A DNA stretch of 64,000 nt, from positions 4,836,001 to 4,900,000 of the forward strand of contig NZ_CP135079.1 in the NCBI RefSeq assembly GCF_032121415.1, read 5' to 3'. Made by a program: the position numbers and the translations under genes. Under the pieces are notes generated by a model. It searched no databases and was not told the DNA's origin. It saw only the letters and a list, made by a program, of their open reading frames with translations. The stretch comes from Streptomyces parvus (GTDB lineage: Bacteria > Actinomycetota > Actinomycetes > Streptomycetales > Streptomycetaceae). Positions 51,644 through 61,973 of the stretch are shown here, in pieces; the first letter of the stretch is position 1; each line of letters begins with the position of its first letter.

Positions 51644-53215
51644 ATGGCGGAGCTCACGATCCGGCCGGAGGAGATCCGGGACGCACTGGATAACTTTGTC
51701 CAGTCGTACCAGCCGGACGCGGCCTCGCGCGAGGAGGTCGGTACGGTCAGCGTTGCCGGCGACGGCATCGCGAAGGTGGAGGGTCTGCCCTCCGCCATGG
51801 CGAACGAGCTGCTGAAGTTCGAGGACGGCACCCTCGGTCTCGCCCTCAACCTCGAGGAGCGCGAGATCGGTGCGATCGTCCTCGGCGAGTTCAGCGGAAT
51901 CGAGGAGGGCCAGCCGGTGCAGCGCACCGGTGAGGTGCTCTCCGTCGGCGTCGGCGAGGGCTACCTCGGCCGCGTCGTCGACCCGCTCGGCAACCCGATC
52001 GACGGTCTCGGCGAGATCGAGACCGACAGCCGCCGCGCCCTCGAGCTGCAGGCCCCTGGCGTCATGGTCCGCAAGTCGGTGCACGAGCCGATGCAGACCG
52101 GCTACAAGGCCGTCGACGCCATGGTGCCGATCGGCCGCGGCCAGCGTCAGCTGATCATCGGCGACCGTCAGACGGGTAAGACCGCGCTGGCTGTCGACAC
52201 GATCATCAACCAGCGCGACAACTGGCGCTCGGGCGACGTGAACAAGCAGGTCCGCTGCATCTACGTCGCCATCGGTCAGAAGGGTTCCACCATCGCCTCC
52301 GTGCGTGGTGCGCTCGAAGAGGCCGGTGCGCTGGAGTACACGACCATCGTCGCCGCCCCGGCGTCCGACCCGGCCGGCTTCAAGTACCTGGCGCCGTACA
52401 CCGGTTCGGCCATCGGCCAGCACTGGATGTACCAGGGCAAGCACGTCCTGATCATCTTCGACGACCTCTCGAAGCAGGCCGACGCCTACCGCGCCGTGTC
52501 CCTGCTGCTGCGCCGCCCGCCGGGCCGCGAGGCCTACCCGGGTGACGTCTTCTACCTGCACTCCCGTCTGCTGGAGCGCTGCGCCAAGCTCTCCGACGAG
52601 ATGGGCGCCGGTTCGATGACGGGCCTCCCGATCGTCGAGACCAAGGCGAACGACGTGTCGGCGTTCATCCCGACCAACGTCATCTCCATCACCGACGGCC
52701 AGTGCTTCCTGGAGTCCGACCTGTTCAACGCGGGTCAGCGTCCGGCGCTCAACGTCGGTATCTCGGTCTCCCGTGTCGGTGGCTCCGCCCAGCACAAGGC
52801 CATGAAGCAGGTCTCCGGCCGGCTTCGCGTGGACCTCGCCCAGTACCGCGAGCTGGAGGCGTTCGCCGCCTTCGGTTCCGACCTGGACGCGGCCTCGAAG
52901 GCCTCGCTGGAGCGCGGTAAGCGCATGGTCGAGCTGCTGAAGCAGCCGCAGTACGCCCCGTTCCCGATGGAGGAGCAGGTCGTCTCGGTCTGGGCCGGCA
53001 CCACGGGCAAGATGGACGACGTCCCGGTCGAGGACATCCGCCGCTTCGAGAGCGAGCTGCTGGAGTTCCTGCGCCGCGAGCGCAAGGACCTCCTGACCAG
53101 CATCGCCGAGGGCGGCAAGATGTCCGACGACACGCTGCAGTCGATCGCCGACGCGATCGCCGCCTTCAAGCAGCAGTTCGAGACCTCGGACGGCAAGCTC
53201 CTGGGCGAGGGCTGA
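51644..53215 (+). CDS. atpA: ATP synthase F1 subunit alpha
   Basis: 523-residue non-catalytic nucleotide-binding subunit. P-loop G173-D-R-Q-T-G-K-T; the Arg-finger region S-V-S-R-V-G-G-S is intact. ATG 51644 matches the conserved beginning M-A-E-L-T-I-R-P-E-E-I; an in-frame upstream ATG would pass through the hairpins. Confidence 0.97.
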   Translation: MAELTIRPEEIRDALDNFVQSYQPDAASREEVGTVSVAGDGIAKVEGLPSAMANELLKFEDGTLGLALNLEEREIGAIVLGEFSGIEEGQPVQRTGEVLSVGVGEGYLGRVVDPLGNPIDGLGEIETDSRRALELQAPGVMVRKSVHEPMQTGYKAVDAMVPIGRGQRQLIIGDRQTGKTALAVDTIINQRDNWRSGDVNKQVRCIYVAIGQKGSTIASVRGALEEAGALEYTTIVAAPASDPAGFKYLAPYTGSAIGQHWMYQGKHVLIIFDDLSKQADAYRAVSLLLRRPPGREAYPGDVFYLHSRLLERCAKLSDEMGAGSMTGLPIVETKANDVSAFIPTNVISITDGQCFLESDLFNAGQRPALNVGISVSRVGGSAQHKAMKQVSGRLRVDLAQYRELEAFAAFGSDLDAASKASLERGKRMVELLKQPQYAPFPMEEQVVSVWAGTTGKMDDVPVEDIRRFESELLEFLRRERKDLLTSIAEGGKMSDDTLQSIADAIAAFKQQFETSDGKLLGEG

Positions 53216-53218
53216 TCG

Positions 53219-54135
53219 ATGGGCGCTCAGCTTCGCGTTTACAAGCGCCGCATCCAAGCCGTCACCGCGACCAAGAAGATCACCAAGGCGATGGAGATGA
53301 TCGCCGCCTCGCGCATCGTCAAGGCGCAGCGCAAGGTGGCGGCATCGCAGCCGTACGCGACCGAGCTCACCCGCGCGGTGACCGCGGTGGCGACCGGCTC
53401 CGACGCCAACCACCCGCTCACCACCGAGGTCGAGACCCCGACCCGGGCCGCGGTCCTGCTCATCACGAGCGACCGCGGTCTGGCCGGCGGGTACTCCTCC
53501 AACGCCATCAAGGCCGCGGAGCGACTGCGGGAGCGCCTTGCCTCCGAGGGCAAGGAGGTCGACACGTACATCGTCGGCCGCAAGGGTGTCGCGTACTACG
53601 GCTTCCGCGAGCGCAAGGTCGAGGACTCCTGGACCGGCTTCACCGACAACCCGGCGTACAGCGATGCCAAGCGCGTCGCCGCCCCGTTGATCGCGGCCAT
53701 CCAGAAGGACACGGCCGAGGGCGGCGTCGACGAGCTGCACATCGTCTTCACGGAATTCGTGTCGATGATGACGCAGAACGCGGTCGACGCCCGGATGCTG
53801 CCGCTTTCGCTCGACGATGTGGCCGGGGAGAGCACCCGCAAGGGTGAGATCCTTCCGCTCTTCGAGTTCGAGCCGTCGGCCGAGGACGTCCTCGACGCCC
53901 TTCTGCCGCGCTACGTCGAGAGCCGTATCTACAACGCACTGCTGCAGGCGGCCGCTTCCGAGCACGCCGCCCGCCGCCGCGCGATGAAGTCGGCCACCGA
54001 CAACGCCGGGGACCTCATCAAGAGCCTGTCCCGGCTTGCCAACGCGGCCCGCCAGGCCGAAATCACCCAGGAAATCAGCGAGATCGTCGGCGGTGCCAGT
54101 GCTCTGGCCGACGCGACCGCGGGGAGTGACAAGTA

Positions 54136-54136
<1 letters not shown>
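53219..54136 (+). CDS. atpG: ATP synthase F1 subunit gamma
   Basis: 305-residue rotor shaft with the terminal coiled-coil helices (R-R-I-Q-A-V-T-A-T-K-K-I-T-K-A-M-E-M at 10-27 and S-A-T-D-N-A-G-D-L-I near 260). It starts 3 bp after the atpA stop, and its TAA overlaps the atpD ATG by one base. Confidence 0.97.
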
Positions 54137-55578
<1,442 letters not shown>

Positions 55579-55646
55579 GCCTCCGGCTCACCGAGGGGGG
55601 TGGGTGTGTCCCGCCCCCCTCACCACGCCCCGTAGAATTGACCCAA

Positions 55647-55668
55647 CACCCGGCCGGGCGGCCGGGTG
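55647..55668 (+). terminator. Hairpin between atpD and atpC
   Basis: 9-bp perfect stem CACCCGGCC / GGCCGGGTG with loop GGGC, 20 bp before atpC. It may partly terminate and so lower epsilon subunit output, or block 3' decay of the atpD message. Confidence 0.45.
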
Positions 55669-55687
55669 GTGACCCGAGGAGCCACCC

Positions 55688-56062
55688 TTGGCTGCTGAGC
55701 TGCATGTCGAGCTGGTCGCCGCGGACCGAAGTGTCTGGTCCGGCGAGGCCACCCTGGTCGTCGCGCGTACCACGTCCGGCGACATCGGCGTCATGCCCGG
55801 TCACCAGCCGCTTCTCGGTGTGCTGGAATCGGGCCCGGTGACGATCCGCACGAGCGAGGGCGGCACCGTCGTCGCCGCCGTGCACGGTGGATTCATCTCG
55901 TTCGCGGACGACAAGCTGTCGCTGCTGGCCGAGATCGCCGAGCTGGCCGACGAGATCGATGTCGAGCGCGCCGAGCGGGCGCTGGAGCTCGCGAAGTCGG
56001 ACGCGGACGCCGCCGCCCAGCGGCGCGCCGATGTCCGACTGCGCGCGGTGGCGGTGCGCTAG
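55688..56062 (+). CDS. atpC: ATP synthase F1 subunit epsilon
   Basis: 124-residue subunit: beta-sandwich (about 1-85, with G-D-I-G-V-M-P-G-H-Q-P-L-L) plus a helical hairpin (about 88-124). TTG start with GAGGAG upstream. Last gene of the operon, followed by a structured terminator. Confidence 0.96.
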   Translation: MAAELHVELVAADRSVWSGEATLVVARTTSGDIGVMPGHQPLLGVLESGPVTIRTSEGGTVVAAVHGGFISFADDKLSLLAEIAELADEIDVERAERALELAKSDADAAAQRRADVRLRAVAVR

Positions 56063-56086
56063 CACCCCCGCTGACAGGTGTTTTTA

Positions 56087-56133
56087 CTCAGCCGCGGCCC
56101 GAGCTGGAGCGATCCAGCCGTGTCGCGGCTGAG
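56087..56133 (+). terminator. atp operon terminator
   Basis: 10-bp outer stem CTCAGCCGCG / CGCGGCTGAG enclosing a 6-bp stem GCTGGA/TCCAGC capped by a GCGA tetraloop, 25 bp after the atpC stop. Confidence 0.8.
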
Positions 56134-56195
56134 GCGATGCAGGTGCAATACGGTTTCGGTGTTCGTTACTCGACGATGCGAGGAGGTCGGTGGAG

Positions 56196-56642
56196 ATGGT
56201 CCTCGCATTGTGGGTGGGCTTGTCCGTCGTCGTCATGGTCCTGCTGGGACTGTTCGTCTTCGGTCTGCGCCGGCGGCTGATCCAGCGCTCCGGAGGGACG
56301 TTCGACTGCAGTCTGCGCTGGGATGTGTCCGAGGAACCGGACTCCCTCGGCAAAGGCTGGGTGTACGGGGTCGCCCGCTACAGCGGTGACCGCGTCGACT
56401 GGTTCCGGGTCTTCTCCTACGCTCCTCGCCCCCGCCGGGGCCTGGAGCGTTCTGCGATCGAGGTGATCGCCCGCCGCATGCCGGAGGGCGAGGAGGAGCT
56501 CGCGCTGCTGTCCGACTCCGTCGTGCTCGGCTGTCTCCACCGGGGGACGCGCCTGGAGCTGGCGATGAGCGAGGACGCCCTCACCGGCTTCCTGGCCTGG
56601 CTGGAGGCGGCACCGCCCGGCCAGAGGGTGAACGTGGCGTAG
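56196..56642 (+). CDS. DUF2550-type membrane protein
   Basis: 148 residues: one N-terminal helix (about 3-22), then F-G-L-R-R-R-L-I-Q-R-S-G-G-T-F-D-C-S-L-R and a soluble beta-rich domain with K-G-W-V-Y-G-V-A-R-Y. The pattern matches the DUF2550 proteins that follow atpC in streptomycetes and mycobacteria; function unknown. The GGAGG site suits ATG 56196 (9 bp) better than the in-frame GTG at 56190 (3 bp). Confidence 0.85.
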   Translation: MVLALWVGLSVVVMVLLGLFVFGLRRRLIQRSGGTFDCSLRWDVSEEPDSLGKGWVYGVARYSGDRVDWFRVFSYAPRPRRGLERSAIEVIARRMPEGEEELALLSDSVVLGCLHRGTRLELAMSEDALTGFLAWLEAAPPGQRVNVA

Positions 56643-56674
56643 CGGAGCGCGTACGGGGCCGTACACAGCGGAAA

Positions 56675-56709
56675 ACCGGGGAGACGGGGGGCGGACCCGT
56701 CTCCCCGGT
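56675..56709. terminator. Bidirectional terminator
   Basis: 14-bp perfect stem ACCGGGGAGACGGG / CCCGTCTCCCCGGT with CTTTTTCC after it on the plus strand and TTTTCC on the minus. It separates the convergent DUF2550 and chitinase genes. Confidence 0.9.
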
Positions 56710-56753
56710 GCTTTTTCCGGGGTGGTGTTGTGAGCTGCGCTACGGCGTGGGGA

Positions 56754-58625
56754 TTACTTCAGGCCGTTGTTGATCGCGCTCACGAGTTCACCGTTGCTGG
56801 TGTCACCGGAGAACTCCCAGAAGAACGCGCCTCCCAGGTTCTGGTTCTTGGCCCAGGTCATCTTCGAGCCGATGGTGGCCGGGGTGTCGTAGCTCCACCA
56901 GTTGGTGCCGCAGTGGGCGTAGGCGGTGCCGGCGATGGTGCCGGTCGCCGGGCAGGAACTCTTGAGGACCTTGTAGTCCTCGATGCCCGCCTCGTACGTG
57001 CCCGAGGCCGCGCCGGTCGCCGTGCCGCCGGGGGCGGACTGGGTGACGCCGGTCCAGCCGCGGCCGTAGAAGCCGATGCCGAGAAGCAGCTTCTTGGCCG
57101 GGACGCCCTTCGCCTTCAGCTTGGCGATGGCGTCGGCGGAGGTGAAGCCCTGCTGGGGGATGCCGGCGTACGAGGTCAGCGGGGAGTGCGGGGCCGTCGG
57201 GCCCTTGGCCGCCCAGGCGCCGAAGAAGTCGTACGTCATCACGTTGTACCAGTCGAAGGACTGGGCGGCGCCCCCGTAGTCGGCGGCGTCGATCTTGCCG
57301 CCGCTGGAGCCGTCCGCGGTGATGGCGGCGGTGACCAGGTTGTTCGGGCCGAACTTGGCCCGCATCGCGTCGGCCATGGTCTTGATCGCGGCCGGGCCGC
57401 TGGTGTCACAGGTCAGACCGCAGGCGTTGGGGTACTCCCAGTCCAGGTCGATGCCGTCGAAGACATCGGCCCAGCGGGGGTCCTCGACCAGGTCGTAGCA
57501 GGACTGGGCGAAGGCGGCGGGGTTCTGCACGGCCTGGGGGAAGCCGCCGGACCAGGTCCAGCCGCCGAACGACCAGAGGACCTTGATGTGCGGGTACTTG
57601 GCCTTCAGCTTGCGCAGCTGGTTGAAGTTGCCGCGCAGCGGCTGGTCCCAGGTGTCCGCGACGCCGTCGACGGACTGGTCGGCGGTGTACGCCTTGTCGT
57701 AGTCGGCGTAGGCGTCGCCGATGGTGCACTTGCCGTTCTGCACGTTGCCGAAGGCGTAGTTGATGTGCGTGATCTTCGCGGCCGAGCCCGACGTCACCAG
57801 GTTCTTGACGTGGTAGTTGCGCCCGTAGACGCCCCAGTTGGTGAAGTAGCCCAGGTTGATCTTGTCGCCCCCGGGCTGTTCGCCGCCGCCACCGGTGGTG
57901 CGCACGGAGACGGAGCCGGAGACCGGGCCGGTCTGGTCGGCGGTGTCCCGGGCCTGCACGGCGTAGGAGTAGTCGGTGCCCGCGGTCAGACCGGTGTTGG
58001 TGTACGTCGTGCCGGTGACCGTGGCGACCTTCGCGCCGTCGCGCAGCACGTCGTAGTTCTTGACGCCCTTGTCGTCGGTGGCGGCGCTCCAGCTGAGCTT
58101 CACCGAGGTGTCGGTGACCTCGCTGGTGGTCGGGGTGGAGGGGGCCGAGGGCGGGTTGTCACCGGGGACGGAGCCGCCGTCACAGGAGGCGCCGTTCAGC
58201 TTGCAGCCCGTGGGGGAGCCGGAGCCGGTGCCGTTGAACCCGAAGCTGACGCTGGCGCCGGGTGCGACGGTCCCGTTCCAGGAGAGGTTCTTGGCGGTGT
58301 AGTGGTTGCCGCTCTTGGTGAGGTTGGCGTCCCAGGCGGAGCCCGCCGCGGTGCCCGAGGGGAAGTCCCACTCGATGGTCCAGGAGGAGAGCGCGGTGGT
58401 ACCGGTGTTCTTCACCGTCCACTGGCCCTCGAAGCCGCTGCCCCAGTCCGACTTCTTGGTGTACGTGGCGGTGGCCGACGCGGCTGCCGAGGCGGGGGTG
58501 GCCAGCCCCACCATCGCGGCCAGCGGCACGACCAGCGCGGTCAGGCCCGCGACGATCTTCGATCTGCCGCTGACTGCGGGTATCCATCTGAATCTGGAAC
58601 GGCGTTGGGGGGTTTCAGTGCTCAA
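56754..58625 (-). CDS. chiC: Secreted family 18 chitinase with CBM2 and FnIII domains
   Basis: 623-residue exo-enzyme. It has an Arg-rich n-region and signal peptide (cleavage after A-S-A near 49). The CBM2 chitin/cellulose-binding module (about 50-145) carries surface Trp (W-G-S-G-F, W-T-V, W-T-I-E-W) and the N-G-T motif. A Gly/Pro linker precedes a fibronectin III domain (about 155-240) and the GH18 barrel (about 255-620), with catalytic D390-x-x-D393-x-D395-x-E397 in F-D-G-I-D-L-D-W-E. TTG 58625 is the start: GAGGAG lies 5 bp before it and the n-region begins there. The promoter carries the chitinase direct repeats and the ChiR/ChiS-like pair lies upstream. Confidence 0.96.
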   Translation of the reverse strand: MSTETPQRRSRFRWIPAVSGRSKIVAGLTALVVPLAAMVGLATPASAAASATATYTKKSDWGSGFEGQWTVKNTGTTALSSWTIEWDFPSGTAAGSAWDANLTKSGNHYTAKNLSWNGTVAPGASVSFGFNGTGSGSPTGCKLNGASCDGGSVPGDNPPSAPSTPTTSEVTDTSVKLSWSAATDDKGVKNYDVLRDGAKVATVTGTTYTNTGLTAGTDYSYAVQARDTADQTGPVSGSVSVRTTGGGGEQPGGDKINLGYFTNWGVYGRNYHVKNLVTSGSAAKITHINYAFGNVQNGKCTIGDAYADYDKAYTADQSVDGVADTWDQPLRGNFNQLRKLKAKYPHIKVLWSFGGWTWSGGFPQAVQNPAAFAQSCYDLVEDPRWADVFDGIDLDWEYPNACGLTCDTSGPAAIKTMADAMRAKFGPNNLVTAAITADGSSGGKIDAADYGGAAQSFDWYNVMTYDFFGAWAAKGPTAPHSPLTSYAGIPQQGFTSADAIAKLKAKGVPAKKLLLGIGFYGRGWTGVTQSAPGGTATGAASGTYEAGIEDYKVLKSSCPATGTIAGTAYAHCGTNWWSYDTPATIGSKMTWAKNQNLGGAFFWEFSGDTSNGELVSAINNGLK

Positions 58626-58733
58626 CGGTGCTCCTCGGGTGAGGTCCAACAAACGGGGGTGATTCGTGGACTGCAAACCCTGCGCCGCCCTGAGTACGGG
58701 TGCTCTCGTACTCACCGCAGTGTGTGTTCGGTG

Positions 58734-58775
58734 ACAGTAGAAAGGTCTGGACCAACCGTCAAGAGGTCTGGACCA
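58734..58775 (-). promoter_or_regulatory. chiC promoter with 12-bp direct repeats (dre-like)
   Basis: Two exact copies of AGGTCTGGACCA (58743-58754 and 58764-58775; on the minus strand TGGTCCAGACCT) lie 21 bp apart. They flank a -35 TTGACG (58762-58757) with TACTGT (58739-58734) exactly 17 bp downstream. These are the repeats known from streptomycete chitinase promoters, needed for chitin induction and glucose repression. They also resemble the DasR palindrome (TGGTCTAGACCA), so N-acetylglucosamine control through DasR is expected. The leader is about 100 nt. Confidence 0.88.
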
Positions 58776-58792
58776 AAGATCGAGCCCCCGGG

Positions 58793-59458
58793 TCAGATCC
58801 CCAACTCCTGTGCCAACACCGCCGCCTGAACCCTGCTGCGCAGCTTCAACTTGCCCAGCAATCTGCTGACATGGGTCTTCACCGTGGCCTCGGCCATCGA
58901 CAGGCGCACCGCGATGTCCGCGTTGGACAGCCCCTCGCCCAGGCACCCCAGCACCTCGCGCTCACGCCGGGTGAGCGCCTCCAGCCCCTCCAGCACCGTG
59001 GGATCCGCCGTGCTCCGCTCGCGTACGGCGCCGCCTTCCGCGCCCGCGAACTCGGCGATCAGCCGACGCGTCACCGCCGGGGCGATCAGCCCCTCACCGC
59101 GCGCCACCGTCCTTACCGCCTCCAGCAGTTCGCGGGCGTCGGTGTTCTTCAGCAGAAAACCGGAGGCGCCCGCGCGCAGCGCCCCGAAGACGTACTCGTC
59201 CAGATCGAACGTGGTCAGCACGAGGACGTCCGCCAGTTCCTGGGCCACCACCTGCCTCGTCGCCGACACCCCGTCCAGCCGTGGCATCTGCACATCCATC
59301 AGGACGAGATCCGGCCGGAGTTCACGTGCCAGGCGCACCGCCGCCTCGCCGTCCGCCGCCTCCCCGACGACCTCGATGTCCGGTGCGCTCGACAGGATCA
59401 GCACGAGCCCCGCACGCACCGCCGCCTGGTCCTCGGCCACCAGCACCCGGATCGTCAT
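58793..59458 (-). CDS. chiR: LuxR/NarL-type response regulator (ChiR-like)
   Basis: 221-residue regulator: receiver with Asp55 (L-M-D55-V-Q-M-P), Lys in F-L-L-K-N, and a C-terminal LuxR helix-turn-helix (L-T-R-R-E-R-E-V-L ... A-T-V-K-T-H-V-S-R-L-L). Start ATG overlaps the kinase stop (ATGA). Located directly before chiC on the same strand, the arrangement of the chitinase two-component systems. The symbol is by synteny and type. Confidence 0.88.
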   Translation of the reverse strand: MTIRVLVAEDQAAVRAGLVLILSSAPDIEVVGEAADGEAAVRLARELRPDLVLMDVQMPRLDGVSATRQVVAQELADVLVLTTFDLDEYVFGALRAGASGFLLKNTDARELLEAVRTVARGEGLIAPAVTRRLIAEFAGAEGGAVRERSTADPTVLEGLEALTRREREVLGCLGEGLSNADIAVRLSMAEATVKTHVSRLLGKLKLRSRVQAAVLAQELGI

Positions 59459-60681
59459 TCCCGCATCTCCCTTTCCCGTAGCGGCAGTTCGGCCCGCACC
59501 CGCCAGATCTTCGCGCCGTCGCCGCCCGGTTCGGCCCCCGCCCCGAACGTCCCGCCGAGCAGCGCCACCCGTTCCCGCATCCCCACAAGACCCGCTCCCG
59601 AGCCGGGCGCCGTGGGCCCGGTCCGGGTGCCGAACGCACTGGTCACCTCGACCGTCAGCAGCTCCCCGGCCCGGCCGAGCCGCACCACCACCGGGCCCGG
59701 CGCCGCGTGCTTGAGGGCGTTGGTCAGGGACTCCTGCACGATCCGGTACGCGGCCAGCTCGACCGGTGTAGGCAGCGCCTGGGCCCCCGGGGCCCGGGTG
59801 TCCTCCAGGGTGCAGACGAGCCCGCCGGACGCCCCACCGGCGTTCGTCTGCTCGACCAGGGTGTCCAGAGCCGCCAGCGTGGGTGCGGGGGCCGGGGCGT
59901 CGTCCTTGCCGCCCTCCCGCAGCAGCCCGATCAGCCGGCGCATCTCCGCGAGCCCCTCGACGCTGTTCTCCCGGATCACCTTCAGCGCGTTCCGCGAGGT
60001 CTCCGGGTCGTCGATGGACAGGGCCGCCGTGGAGTGGATCGCCACGGCGGACAGGTGGCCCGCCACCATGTCGTGCAGCTCCCGGGCCATCCGGGCCCGC
60101 TCGGCGATCACCGCCTGTGTCCGGTCCATCTCCGCGAGCCGCGCGGTCTGGGCGGCGGCCAGCCGGGCCGCGTCGGCTGCGGCGCGATGGCTGCGCACAC
60201 TGACCCCGGTGAGGGCGGGGATGAAGGAGACCAGCCCGATGACCAGGCCGATGAGCAGCGCCTCGGGTTTGCGGAACCAGGCCAGGAAGCCCGTCGTCGA
60301 CGCCACGGTGATCAGCAGCGTGGCCACCGGGAGGCGGCGGGCGGCGGCCGGGGTTCCGTACAGCACGGCCGCGTACATGACGTCCGTGAACATCAGGACG
60401 GTGGCGAGGCTGCCACGGGTGAACTGGTCCGCCACCAGCGCGAGCGTGCCGATGGTCAGCGCCGTGCGCGGGGCGTCGCGGCGCAGCAGCTCGGCCGTGG
60501 TCATGACGCTCAGCGGCAGGAGGGTGATCCAGGGCGCGGAGAAGGGGTGGCCGCCCTGGGTATGGAGGCCCAGCAGCCACAGGAGCAGCCCCCCGAGCAG
60601 CCCTGAGGCGGCGAGGGCCGCCGCGTCGCGGTCGGGGCGGATCGAGGTGAGCACGCCTCCATCCAACACGCACCGGTGCAC
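59455..60681 (-). CDS. chiS: NarL-family sensor histidine kinase (ChiS-like)
   Basis: 408 residues. About six hydrophobic helices (about 20-165) form the sensor, followed by a short coiled linker. HisKA_3 carries phospho-acceptor His203 (A-R-E-L-H203-D). The ATPase domain has an N box (E-S-L-T-N-A-L-K-H-A) and a G box (G-S-G-A-G-L-V-G-M-R-E-R). GTG 60681 is chosen for the GGGAGG site 5 bp upstream. Paired with the downstream regulator by a 4-bp overlap; probably senses chitin-derived signals or membrane state. Confidence 0.88.
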   Translation of the reverse strand: MHRCVLDGGVLTSIRPDRDAAALAASGLLGGLLLWLLGLHTQGGHPFSAPWITLLPLSVMTTAELLRRDAPRTALTIGTLALVADQFTRGSLATVLMFTDVMYAAVLYGTPAAARRLPVATLLITVASTTGFLAWFRKPEALLIGLVIGLVSFIPALTGVSVRSHRAAADAARLAAAQTARLAEMDRTQAVIAERARMARELHDMVAGHLSAVAIHSTAALSIDDPETSRNALKVIRENSVEGLAEMRRLIGLLREGGKDDAPAPAPTLAALDTLVEQTNAGGASGGLVCTLEDTRAPGAQALPTPVELAAYRIVQESLTNALKHAAPGPVVVRLGRAGELLTVEVTSAFGTRTGPTAPGSGAGLVGMRERVALLGGTFGAGAEPGGDGAKIWRVRAELPLREREMRE

Positions 60682-60804
60682 CTGGACCTCCCTTCGCGGG
60701 CCGATCCGCGACTACATCGAAGGATGCAGTCCGGTTTCGTCACCGCCGACGACGTCACCGCGCCCGGCGGCCGGGAGGCTGGAGGGGAACGGGAGGAGAG
60801 AGTC

Positions 60805-61377
60805 GTGATCGCCCTACTGGTCGTGGCCTGCGAGGTCGCATTCTGGGTACTGCTGGCCGCCGGACTCGCCCTGCGGTACGTCGCGAGGAAGCCGAAGCTC
60901 GGCGCGGTCCTGCTGCTGTGCGAGCCGCTGCTGGAGGTGGTGCTGCTCGTGGTGACGGCCGTCGACCTGAAGAACGGCGCCGAGCCGGACTGGAAGCACG
61001 GCCTGGCCGCCGTCTACATCGGTTTCACGGTGGGCCTCGGCCACCACACCGTCAAGAAGGTGGACGCCTGGGTCGCCCACCGCTGGTTCGGCGGCCCGCC
61101 GCCGGTCAAGCCGCCGAAGTACGGCGCGGCCCGCGCGATCCACGAGTGGCGCACGGCCGCCCGCTGGATCCTCGCCGCGGTGGTCGCCCTGGCCCTGCTC
61201 CAGGCGGCGGTCTGGTACGTCGGCCCGGACGGGGCGATCAGCTCGCTGCGGTCCTGGCAGCAGAAGATGGGCATCGTGATCGGGATCAACCTGATCATCG
61301 CCGGAAGCTACACGGTCTTCCCGAAGCAGGCTCCCAAGGACGCGGTGACGGACCGCGAGCCCGCCGACCGGTTCTAG
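60805..61377 (+). CDS. Four-helix membrane protein, unknown function
   Basis: 190 residues with helices at about 1-23, 30-48, 58-75 (loop with G-L-G-H-H-T-V-K-K) and 125-145, plus a weaker one near 160-175. A Pro/Lys-rich cytoplasmic loop (P-P-P-V-K-P-P-K-Y) lies between. The family is not recognised. GTG 60805 has GGGAGGAG at 7 bp. It is divergent from chiS and convergent with the adenosyltransferase gene (10-bp gap). Confidence 0.75.
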   Translation: MIALLVVACEVAFWVLLAAGLALRYVARKPKLGAVLLLCEPLLEVVLLVVTAVDLKNGAEPDWKHGLAAVYIGFTVGLGHHTVKKVDAWVAHRWFGGPPPVKPPKYGAARAIHEWRTAARWILAAVVALALLQAAVWYVGPDGAISSLRSWQQKMGIVIGINLIIAGSYTVFPKQAPKDAVTDREPADRF

Positions 61378-61387
61378 GGTCCCGGGC

Positions 61388-61960
61388 CTACCGCTCGCCG
61401 CCCGGCACCCACAGCACGTCCCCGACCTCCTTGTTCGCGCTCCGCGCCAGGATGAACAGGAGGTCGGAGAGCCGGTTGAGGTAGGTGGCGGTGAGGGCGT
61501 TCATCGTCTCCCCGTGCACCTCCAGGGCCGCCCAGGTGGACCGCTCGGCCCGCCGGACCACCGTGCACGCCTGGTGCAGCAGCGCCGCCCCCGGCGTACC
61601 GCCCGGCAGGATGAAGCTGCGGAGCTTCTCCAGCTCCTCCAGGAAGCGGTCGCAGTCCGCCTCCAGCTTGTCGATGTAGGACTGCTCGACCCGCAGCGGC
61701 GGGTACTTCGGGTCCTCGACCACCGGGGTGCTGAGGTCGGCGCCCACGTCGAACAGGTCGTTCTGGACGCGGACGAGGACCTTCACCACGTCCTCGGGCA
61801 GCTGCCCGAGCGCGATGGCGGTCCCGATCACCGCGTTGGCCTCGTTGGCGTCCGCGTACGCCGAGATCCGCAGATCGGTCTTGGCGGTGCGGCTCATGTC
61901 GCCGAGGGCCGTCGTGCCCTGGTCGCCGGTCCGGGTGTAGATGCGCGTCAGATTGACCAT
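61388..61960 (-). CDS. pduO: PduO-type cob(I)alamin adenosyltransferase
   Basis: 190-residue trimeric enzyme adding the adenosyl group to cob(I)alamin. The ATP-binding N-terminus I-Y-T-R-T-G-D-Q-G-T-T and the conserved R-x-x-E-R region (V-V-R-R-A-E-R) are present, as is the F-I-L-P-G-G motif. A TACGCT hexamer ends 6 nt before the ATG, overlapping the permease stop, so a leaderless independent transcript is likely. Confidence 0.94.
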   Translation of the reverse strand: MVNLTRIYTRTGDQGTTALGDMSRTAKTDLRISAYADANEANAVIGTAIALGQLPEDVVKVLVRVQNDLFDVGADLSTPVVEDPKYPPLRVEQSYIDKLEADCDRFLEELEKLRSFILPGGTPGAALLHQACTVVRRAERSTWAALEVHGETMNALTATYLNRLSDLLFILARSANKEVGDVLWVPGGER

Positions 61961-61973
61961 GGGGTCAGCGTAG

